From: an uncultured Senegalimassilia sp.
GTDB taxonomy: Bacteria; Actinomycetota; Coriobacteriia; Coriobacteriales; Eggerthellaceae
Length of the DNA stretch: 7,661 bases
Direction: 5' to 3'
Assembly (NCBI GenBank): GCA_934661765.1
Contig: CAKUJT010000110.1
Coordinates: 1 to 7,661 of the forward strand
In this document: in pieces, positions 1 to 5,017 of the stretch
Layout: every line of letters starts with the position of its first letter
How positions within the stretch are numbered: position 1 is the first letter of the stretch
Notes under the pieces: generated by a model
The model's database searches: none
The model's input: only the letters and a program-made list of their open reading frames with translations
Told to the model about the DNA's origin: nothing
Position numbers and translations under genes: made by a program

Positions 1-100
1 TACAACAATACAAGTTTAGCTGTTTTTGATAATTATGTCAAGTTTTTCTACCTAAAAAGAGTAGTTTAATTTTGTTTTGGTGATAGTCCGGGAGTCCCTC

Positions 101-202
101 ATGGGAGAAGGAATGGATCTTAATGTAAAAAGTAAACCATTGTGGATTGACGCTTCTGAAAGATACAGACAACAGATTTTGCGAATGGTGCTGGATTCCT
201 AA
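101..202 (+). CDS. possible 33-residue small ORF, function unknown
   Basis: A short frame opens at ATG 101 with GGGAG at 90-94, six bases upstream, a plausible Shine-Dalgarno. A second ATG lies in frame at 113. The predicted peptide begins MGEGMDLNVKSKP, is hydrophilic with no membrane segment, and ends at TAA 200-202. Its 3' half lies inside the left arm of the long hairpin at 145-362. It could be a real small protein, a leader peptide, or the 5' remnant of a gene interrupted by the hairpin element. I do not recognise a family. The only support is the ribosome binding site and the protein-like composition. Confidence 0.2.
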   Translation: MGEGMDLNVKSKPLWIDASERYRQQILRMVLDS

Positions 203-362
203 TTCGATGCATGCGCTTATTTGCTGTCATTCGGGCAGAACTCACACCTTCGGTGTTCAAACATTGCCCTCGGTGACAGCAGCTAGCCTGCATCTCATTA
301 ACGGAATCTGCGCAGGTATTCGCTCAATTCTGTTGTTCTGATTTTTCGGGAAGCTGATAATC
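145..362. repeat. 218-nt long imperfect hairpin, structured RNA or MITE-like palindrome
   Basis: The arms pair in strict nested order: 145-148 with 359-362; 152-156 with 350-354; 158-164 with 341-347; 166-168 with 338-340; 169-176 with 329-336; 181-186 with 318-323; 194-199 with 303-308; 206-211 with 289-294; 213-214 with 286-287; 222-229 with 274-281; 233-237 with 265-269; and 244-248 with 252-256 around a TTC triloop. That is about 65 pairs in one unbranched stem with small internal loops. The pairs 162/343 and 157/349 would be G-U in a plus-strand transcript but A-C mismatches in a minus-strand one, which mildly favours plus-strand RNA. It could be a non-coding RNA, a miniature inverted-repeat element, or a relic of an insertion sequence end. 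I cannot name a family. Confidence 0.7.
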
Positions 363-378
363 ATATACTTATTTTGTT

Positions 379-399
379 TGAATCTTATATTAAGATTCA
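379..399. repeat. perfect 21-bp palindrome (9-bp arms, 3-nt loop)
   Basis: TGAATCTTA at 379-387 and its exact complement TAAGATTCA at 391-399 enclose TAT. It lies 17 bp right of the long hairpin and is not followed by a clear T-run, so it is a poor terminator candidate. It may be a protein-binding operator or part of the same element as the long hairpin. Confidence 0.5.
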
Positions 400-477
400 T
401 CTGCTCTCTCATGTATCCCGGAATGGGCGGTGGAGTGGCTGGTATGGGGGCGGGATAGTGGTAGTTTACATAAAAAA
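399..477. other. non-coding stretch with a glycine-rich open reading tail
   Basis: Between the palindrome and the recombinase-flanking repeat there is no recognisable gene. The segment 411-458 on the plus strand reads MYPGMGGGVAGMGAG followed by TAG, and the frame is open back to 342. The G-rich composition contrasts with the surrounding AT-rich DNA and resembles the glycine/methionine-rich C-terminal end of a protein. It may be the tail of a lost gene, but it has no ribosome binding site and may be chance. Confidence 0.2.
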
Positions 478-494
478 ATCAGCGTAAGTATTTC
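478..494 (+). repeat. left inverted repeat flanking the recombinase gene
   Basis: ATCAGCGTAAGT at 478-489 is the exact reverse complement of 1457-1468 on the other side of the recombinase gene. Allowing one missing base, the match extends to 494 (17 of 18 positions). This copy lies 11 bp beyond the recombinase stop codon. Its core CAGCGTAAG (480-488) is identical, in inverted orientation, to 4957-4965 within hsdS. I infer a recombination half-site or crossover site for the adjacent tyrosine recombinase. Confidence 0.6.
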
Positions 495-504
495 TGTTTT
501 AATT

Positions 505-1431
505 TTATAAGCCGGATAAGGTTCGCATTACCAGGTCTACATCTTTATTTTCCAGTTCCTGTATAATATGCAGGTATGTTTTCTGAGTTGTTGTCATACT
601 TGCATGCCCCAGTCTACGGGCAACGCTGGCAATGGAAACTCCTGCAAACAACAGCAACGATGCATGTGTATGTCTGAGGCCATGGATTGAAATTTCTGAA
701 ATTGCACAATTCCTGCAATGTCTCGTAAGTACATCGTTTACAGTAGAATTATATATTTTGGATTCAGTAACAAAAATAGGCTCATCCGGTGGCAGTTTTT
801 TGACCAGTTCCGAAAATTTAACTACGATCTGCCAGTCAATCTGAATTTTTCTTACAGATGATTTGTTTTTGGTAGGCAGGAAACCGCCTTCCCCTTTATA
901 ATCCCACGTTTTGCTGATTGACAACATCTGTCGTGCAAAATCAAAATCGGCTGGTGTAATCGCCAGTGCCTCAGAAAATCGCATACCTGTTTTGGCAACT
1001 AAAAGAATAAACCAGTCCCAGTTTGGTTCATCTTTAATATCAAGATCAGCAATCAATGTATGAAGTTCAAACTGATTCAAATATTTAATTTTTTTGGTTC
1101 TTGGTGCCTTGCCTTTAATAATTGCCTTTCTCGTAGGATCTCGTTCAATCAGTCCCTCATCTACTGCATCGAGGATTGCACCTTTAAGCTGATGGTGAAA
1201 ATCTAATGTTGTCTGTCTCTCATGTTCTTTTGCGTAATCATTCAATAACTGCTGATATACGGTCCTGGTCAATTCCGCAACTTTCAATTCCGGCACAAGT
1301 TTTTCAACCCATTTCTGAGTCATCAGATACTTTGCCATAGTTGCTTCCCGTATTGCACCTTTTTTGTATACATCAATCCACTGTGCATAATATTCACAAA
1401 AAAGCATACTCTTGTCCATATCACTAAGCAT
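505..1431 (-). CDS. tyrosine recombinase / site-specific integrase, probable hsdS-associated invertase
   Basis: This 308-residue protein has the layout of a tyrosine recombinase, which cuts and rejoins DNA through a 3'-phosphotyrosine intermediate. Residues about 10-100 form the helical SAM-like core-binding domain, and about 115-300 the catalytic domain. Visible catalytic residues are R151 (in TGMRFSEAL), a beta-hairpin lysine at K188 or K190, H250 and R253 (HGLRH), H276 (LGH) and the nucleophile Y286 (TYLHI). The set looks intact. The length is shorter than Tn916-type integrases, which carry an extra arm-binding domain, and is nearer the compact recombinases found in phase-variable type I R-M loci. 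The ATG at 1431 has GGAGGTGG upstream. It follows hsdR by 54 bp on the same strand, and inverted repeats sharing a core with hsdS flank it. A prophage or island integrase is the alternative. Recombinase identity is certain; the hsdS role is inferred. Confidence 0.93.
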   Translation of the reverse strand: MLSDMDKSMLFCEYYAQWIDVYKKGAIREATMAKYLMTQKWVEKLVPELKVAELTRTVYQQLLNDYAKEHERQTTLDFHHQLKGAILDAVDEGLIERDPTRKAIIKGKAPRTKKIKYLNQFELHTLIADLDIKDEPNWDWFILLVAKTGMRFSEALAITPADFDFARQMLSISKTWDYKGEGGFLPTKNKSSVRKIQIDWQIVVKFSELVKKLPPDEPIFVTESKIYNSTVNDVLTRHCRNCAISEISIHGLRHTHASLLLFAGVSIASVARRLGHASMTTTQKTYLHIIQELENKDVDLVMRTLSGL

Positions 1432-1434
1432 AAG

Positions 1435-1442
1435 CCACCTCC
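1435..1442 (-). promoter_or_regulatory. strong ribosome binding site of the recombinase
   Basis: On the minus strand GGAGGTGG ends three bases before the ATG, and the GGAGG core lies six bases away. It fixes the start at 1431 rather than at the internal methionines at residues 5 and 9. Confidence 0.8.
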
Positions 1443-1450
1443 ATTTTTCT

Positions 1451-1468
1451 GAAATTACTTACGCTGAT
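1451..1468 (-). repeat. right inverted repeat flanking the recombinase gene
   Basis: GAAATTACTTACGCTGAT is the inverted counterpart of 478-494, with one extra T. The uninterrupted 12-bp match is 1457-1468. The copy lies in the 54-bp gap between the hsdR stop and the recombinase start, just upstream of its ribosome binding site. Inversion between this copy and the left one would flip the recombinase gene. Its 9-bp core CTTACGCTG is in the same orientation as the copy inside hsdS at 4957-4965. Confidence 0.6.
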
Positions 1469-1485
1469 ATAAACAAATAATTTCT

Positions 1486-2718
1486 TTATGCGATCATTAT
1501 TAAGGGCACAATCTCCTCATCGAGTGTTTTTTTCAATGCTTCGATCATCTTACTGTAATATCTAAATTTTGGCATAGGCTTTTCCTGTGATTCTTTATAC
1601 AATGCATACCCTGAGGCCTTAAGAACACTTTCATTCGGTATTCCACCATTTCTGTAATGCATGGCAGCATACATAATATCACTTTTGGGAACATACCATA
1701 TGTCACAAAATTCTGTAATCACCTTATCAATGCATTCCAGCTTCATATTTTCAACAATATTAAGAATTGACTGTCCTCTGTATTTTGTATCATCCATTTC
1801 AATTTCGGATACTACAGTGAACATGATGTCTGCAATTTTCGAATTATTTTTGCGAAGTTCTTCTATGTACTGTTTTACTTCGTCTATTTTTTTCTGCCTC
1901 TCCTCTGGCGAAATATCTGTATCATCATCCATTGGAGTAACAATATTCTGAATCAGATTAATGATGTATTCGTAATCAATTTTTGTATTGCTATACGCCA
2001 TTAATTCATAATCTGAGTCTACTATTGTATCGTCATCATCCTTTCCTGTTTTATCAGGTTTTTGTGCATTTATTTCTTCCAAGGCATTCAGATAATGTGC
2101 CACATAATCATCGTACTCATCTTCCGTAATCCCATATTCATCAAGCATACTCGCATCATATCTTGTAAAAGATTTTAACTGTGCAAACAAGCTGTCAAAA
2201 TTCTGGAACATTTTTACAAAAATCTTCTTTTCTTTTAATGACATATTTTTCACTTCAGAAGGTGTCTCTGCTGCTATCCGTAATGCTTTCAGTGCTTTTC
2301 TGAATGCCGGTTCAACTTCTTCCCACTCAGATACAAGTGCCTCTTTTGTACTTCCAGCTGAATACAGCTTCACAGCATCATCTACGCTCTTTTTGAATAA
2401 TAAAGGTGCCTGAAATGTAACAATCTGACCATAGGTTTTGTTTTTGTTATAAATACGATTGGTGCGTGAAAATGCCTGAATCAGATCATGTGGTCCCATT
2501 GGCTGCCTGTCAATAAAAATTGTAGACATACATGGTGCATCAAAACCTGTCAGTAAACGATCCACTACAATTACCAGATCCAGCTGTTCACTTCTGCTTT
2601 TAAATTTTGCTTCTTTTCTTGCAAGTCTTTTGTTAAGATTGGCATTATACCCCTGAATTTGGGAAATATCAAATTTTGTGCCGAACATATTATTATATTC
2701 GTCAAGAGAAATCTGCAT
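1486..2718 (-). CDS. hsdR: C-terminal part of HsdR (after the amber stop)
   Basis: This 410-residue frame is the continuation of hsdR past the TAG at 2800-2802; the 27 codons between the stop and this ATG are in the same frame and read as normal HsdR sequence. It supplies the rest of the second RecA-like lobe: motif V at fragment residues 55-62 (LLTGFDAP) and motif VI at 81-88 (QAFSRTNR). After these comes the helical and acidic C-terminal region that in type I enzymes docks HsdR on the methyltransferase core. Only a weak AGG precedes ATG 2718, so independent translation is doubtful; alone it would lack the nuclease and Walker A motif. It is best read as the 3' part of a broken hsdR, or as a product made only by readthrough. 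Confidence 0.85.
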   Translation of the reverse strand: MQISLDEYNNMFGTKFDISQIQGYNANLNKRLARKEAKFKSRSEQLDLVIVVDRLLTGFDAPCMSTIFIDRQPMGPHDLIQAFSRTNRIYNKNKTYGQIVTFQAPLLFKKSVDDAVKLYSAGSTKEALVSEWEEVEPAFRKALKALRIAAETPSEVKNMSLKEKKIFVKMFQNFDSLFAQLKSFTRYDASMLDEYGITEDEYDDYVAHYLNALEEINAQKPDKTGKDDDDTIVDSDYELMAYSNTKIDYEYIINLIQNIVTPMDDDTDISPEERQKKIDEVKQYIEELRKNNSKIADIMFTVVSEIEMDDTKYRGQSILNIVENMKLECIDKVITEFCDIWYVPKSDIMYAAMHYRNGGIPNESVLKASGYALYKESQEKPMPKFRYYSKMIEALKKTLDEEIVPLIMIA

Positions 2719-2799
2719 TTTTGCCTGGTTTACCTGGGAACCATCTTCATTTTCTGTTACAGAATAGGTAATAGCAAATTTAGGAAAATCCGGAAGTAT

Positions 2800-2802
2800 C
2801 TA
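2800..2802 (-). other. in-frame amber stop inside hsdR
   Basis: The minus strand reads ATA AAG TAG ATA CTT. Before it the frame ends KINENIK and after it continues LPDFPKFAITYSVTENED, with no frame change and no missing sequence. A single substitution, for example from CAG (Gln), AAG (Lys) or GAG (Glu), would explain it. The recombinase and the C-terminal part of hsdR end in TAA, and hsdM and recX end in TGA. Confidence 0.9.
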
Positions 2803-5013
2803 CTTTATATTCTCATTAATTTTCAGAGAAGTTTCTCCTTTTTTTACTTTCGTCAGTAATTCATAGTATTTCTGTGCCAATGGAATAGAACTCGTTGTAA
2901 GCATTCCTTCATAAGTTTGTCCTTTTCCATTCTGAAAGCCCAGTTTGTAATATGACTTATTCAAAATAATATCCAGTACTTTCAGCATATGTGTTTCATT
3001 CTCATATGCACTGCTGTCTGTTTCATCGGAAATATTTTTCGGTCCGTTATGTTCAACCTGAAATCCCAAGACCGCATTGTCATGAATTGCATTTTGTATA
3101 GTATACTGATGCAGACATTCTCCATACAACGTTTCTGTGGTTCGTGGCAGATCACCTTTCTGTGGATAAGGATTCTCTCCAAATCTTGGAGTCCCAGTAA
3201 ATCCATACCATAAAGAATTTTTAAAAAAACTTTCCAGTTCTCTTTTTGTTGCCGGACTGACTGCTCTGTGACACTCGTCCACCACAAAAGCTATCTTCAG
3301 ATTTTTGATTTTGGAATATTCCGGTGTATCTTCCTGTAAACGTTTTGTAATCAATCTTTGCAATTTCTGAATAGTAGTAACAATTACTCTCCGATCGCCT
3401 GATTTTAATTTTTTCTTCAGATCATTTACATTTTCTGTTTCGTTGACGTCTATCAGATCATTGTTCGCATATGCTTTAAAAGCCTGTGTTGTCTGTGCAT
3501 CCAGATCTTTTCTGTCTATGAGAAATATTGCCTTATCTATGGACGGAATATCCATCAGAAGGTTTCTGGTTGCTTTATAAGAAGTCAGCGTTTTTCCTGA
3601 CCCTGTAGTATGCCATACATATCCTGACTTGCTCTTTTTGGAAGCTTCCCGTATAGCTTCTATTGCATGAATCTGATATGGGCGAAGTAATATAAGCCGC
3701 TTGGCTTCCTCATCCAATACCGTATACCTGGCTATCATTTCATGGGCTTCCGGTATTCGCAAAACATTTCTGGCAAAATCCAGATAATCGGTTACTGGAT
3801 TATTGTATTTATCTAACCAACCACTGACAAATTTAAAATTCAGCTCCGTATCACTTGCAGCAGAAAAATATTTTGTATCAACTCCATTGCTGATCACAAA
3901 CATCTGTACTGCTGAAAAAATACCTGTAAATTTGCCTTCCCCTATATATTTTTTTATTTGTTCAAAAGCCTCTTTGTAAGAATGTTGTTTATTCTTCAAT
4001 TCAATGTGAATTAATGGAAGCCCATTGATCAAAAGTGTCACATCAAATCTTCGATCTCTTGCCGGAGCCTTGCTGTTTTCATCAGATTTCAATGCGCTGT
4101 ACTGATTAATAATCTCATAAACACTGCTGCCTCCGGCAATATGTTCATGATTCATTACAACAAGATGTAATCTCTCTGTGTCTCGCTGCACATGCACCTG
4201 AACTTTTCCATTTTCTCCAACCAGCCATTCACCAGCTTTATAAAAAGACGAAAACTGTAACTGGTTTTTTACCTGTTCAAATTCGGCATCTATTAAAGGT
4301 TCTCCATTTAACCGGTCTTTATTGTTCTGTTCCAGGATATATCTGAAATTGTCCCACAATTCTTCTTCTGTTTTCAAATCCTCCCGATATGTCCACTGAG
4401 AATCCCCATAAACCAGCTGGTCTATAAACTTTTTTTCGATTGCTGACTCTAATTCTGGCATATCTTTTGTCTCCTTTGTGATTATCATGCGTATTTTGGG
4501 GTGTTTTATAGCGATTTTGGGTGAAAAATACTGGCGATGGTGAAGAGTGATGAGGTGGTCGAGTGTCGTTAAATAGGAGGATATTTTCTCTTGTTCATTC
4601 TTTGATGGTACTGAAACTATAGCATCATGAACATCATTTCTATTTAATGTTGGAACACCACTTCCTGTTCCAAAACGATTTAGATCAAGTCCCTGATACA
4701 GATAATAAATGAATTTCTGATTATTACCTTTAAAGTCTGTAACCCACAATGTAGTGTTATGCGGCCAATAGTCATCCTCTATATAGTGTAACTTACCAAT
4801 CGTTCCAGAACGACCGGTAACAACCCCAGGTCCCTTTACTTTATACACAAAATGATATCCACCAATACCGTTCGACATTACAACAGGATATTTCCCAGAC
4901 TTCATTGATGCATTTGGAAGATCAAATCCTCTCTGCAACGGTGCAACATCCAAAACCTTACGCTGTTCCCAATCATCCTCAAATCCTTTGAATCTTATCT
5001 TAGGTTTGCTCAT
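2800..5013 (-). CDS. in-frame fusion of a half-size HsdS with the N-terminal part of HsdR
   Basis: One open frame of 737 codons starts at ATG 5013 (MSKPKIRFKGF) and runs to the TAG at 2800. Residues 1-161 are a type I specificity half-subunit with one TRD. About 23 residues of spacer follow (YFSPKIAIKHPKIRM and on), and HsdR sequence begins at residue 185 (MPELES), reaching motif III before the stop. HsdR's own ribosome binding site and ATG persist inside the frame. Two products are therefore possible: an S-R fusion from 5013 and a separate HsdR fragment from 4461. I chose 5013 because AGAGG lies seven bases upstream and the protein begins at the usual HsdS N-terminus; a TTG at 5028 would add only MRGEK. 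The start lies four bases after the hsdM stop, so translation is probably coupled. S-R fusions are unusual; a deletion joining the genes seems likely. Confidence 0.85.
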   Translation of the reverse strand: MSKPKIRFKGFEDDWEQRKVLDVAPLQRGFDLPNASMKSGKYPVVMSNGIGGYHFVYKVKGPGVVTGRSGTIGKLHYIEDDYWPHNTTLWVTDFKGNNQKFIYYLYQGLDLNRFGTGSGVPTLNRNDVHDAIVSVPSKNEQEKISSYLTTLDHLITLHHRQYFSPKIAIKHPKIRMIITKETKDMPELESAIEKKFIDQLVYGDSQWTYREDLKTEEELWDNFRYILEQNNKDRLNGEPLIDAEFEQVKNQLQFSSFYKAGEWLVGENGKVQVHVQRDTERLHLVVMNHEHIAGGSSVYEIINQYSALKSDENSKAPARDRRFDVTLLINGLPLIHIELKNKQHSYKEAFEQIKKYIGEGKFTGIFSAVQMFVISNGVDTKYFSAASDTELNFKFVSGWLDKYNNPVTDYLDFARNVLRIPEAHEMIARYTVLDEEAKRLILLRPYQIHAIEAIREASKKSKSGYVWHTTGSGKTLTSYKATRNLLMDIPSIDKAIFLIDRKDLDAQTTQAFKAYANNDLIDVNETENVNDLKKKLKSGDRRVIVTTIQKLQRLITKRLQEDTPEYSKIKNLKIAFVVDECHRAVSPATKRELESFFKNSLWYGFTGTPRFGENPYPQKGDLPRTTETLYGECLHQYTIQNAIHDNAVLGFQVEHNGPKNISDETDSSAYENETHMLKVLDIILNKSYYKLGFQNGKGQTYEGMLTTSSIPLAQKYYELLTKVKKGETSLKINENIK
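4471..4477 (-). promoter_or_regulatory. internal ribosome binding site for hsdR
   Basis: AAAGGAG on the minus strand stands nine bases before ATG 4461. It lies within the fused hsdS-hsdR frame and argues that HsdR was, and may still be, translated as a separate protein. Confidence 0.75.
4489..4523 (-). repeat. imperfect tandem repeat at the hsdS-hsdR junction
   Basis: On the minus strand CACCCAAAATCGC (4523-4511) is repeated as CACCCCAAAATACGC (4503-4489), giving the doubled peptide PKIAI / PKIRM. It lies exactly between the last recognisable HsdS residue (codon ending 4531) and the hsdR ribosome binding site. It may mark a former recombination or deletion junction, or a protein-binding site. 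Confidence 0.45.
4531..5013 (-). other. hsdS: hsdS half gene (single target-recognition domain)
   Basis: HsdS gives a type I enzyme its DNA sequence specificity. The 161 residues hold one repeat unit: the conserved entry IRFKGFEDDWEQRK (residues 6-19), a TRD of about 125 residues including LQRGFDLP and GVVTGRSGTIGKLHYI, and the conserved exit EQEKISSYLTTLDHLITLH (residues 140-158). A normal HsdS has two such units and roughly 350-420 residues, so this is half size. It breaks off where the coiled-coil spacer (usually rich in K, L and E) should follow LITLH. Half-S proteins in some systems work as homodimers recognising symmetric sites, so activity with HsdM is conceivable; but this one lacks the spacer helix usually needed for dimerisation and is fused to HsdR. 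Confidence 0.85.
4957..4965 (-). repeat. 9-bp core shared with the recombinase-flanking repeats
   Basis: CAGCGTAAG on the minus strand encodes Gln-Arg-Lys of the WEQRK motif just before the TRD. The same nine bases form the centre of both inverted repeats around the recombinase (480-488 and 1458-1466). In phase-variable type I loci crossovers occur in such conserved stretches bordering TRDs. A lone 9-bp match can arise by chance, so this copy is tentative. Confidence 0.4.
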
Positions 5014-5017
5014 TTTT

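Larger units (their letters stand above)
1486..4461 (-). pseudogene. hsdR: hsdR, type I restriction endonuclease subunit R, interrupted by one in-frame TAG
   Basis: The intrinsic hsdR gene begins at ATG 4461 (MPELESAIEKKF), nine bases after AAAGGAG. It comprises 553 codons, a TAG, then 437 codons in the same frame, 991 codons in all, a normal length for the family. HsdR is the ATP-driven translocase and nuclease subunit of type I restriction. Landmarks numbered from this ATG: PD-(D/E)XK nuclease with D140 and E154-x-K156; Walker A TTGSGKT at 285-291; DECH at 395-398; motif III TGTP at 422-425; stop at 554; motifs V and VI at about 636-643 and 662-669. Both translocase lobes are needed, so the truncated 553-residue product should not translocate. 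Everything else looks intact, so the stop is recent, suppressible, or a sequencing error. I infer pseudogenisation. Confidence 0.8.

Noticed and set aside
147..341. 64-residue plus-strand ORF
   Set aside because: It coincides with the long hairpin, has no ribosome binding site, and its composition follows from the palindrome.
377..388. 12-bp identity TTTGAATCTTAT with 4987-4998 in hsdS
   Set aside because: A few 12-bp matches are expected by chance in an AT-rich window this long, and the orientation is not consistent with the other shared core.
632..844. plus-strand ORF opposite the recombinase
   Set aside because: Antisense shadow of the catalytic domain, with no start signal or family resemblance.
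1661..1951. plus-strand ORF opposite hsdR
   Set aside because: Serine- and isoleucine-rich antisense shadow of the HsdR C-terminal region.
2800..2802. TAG reassigned to an amino acid (alternative code or pyrrolysine)
   Set aside because: Nothing else in the window supports recoding; a nonsense mutation is simpler.
2659..3287. ORFs on both strands around the hsdR stop codon
   Set aside because: They overlap continuous, motif-bearing HsdR sequence in other frames.
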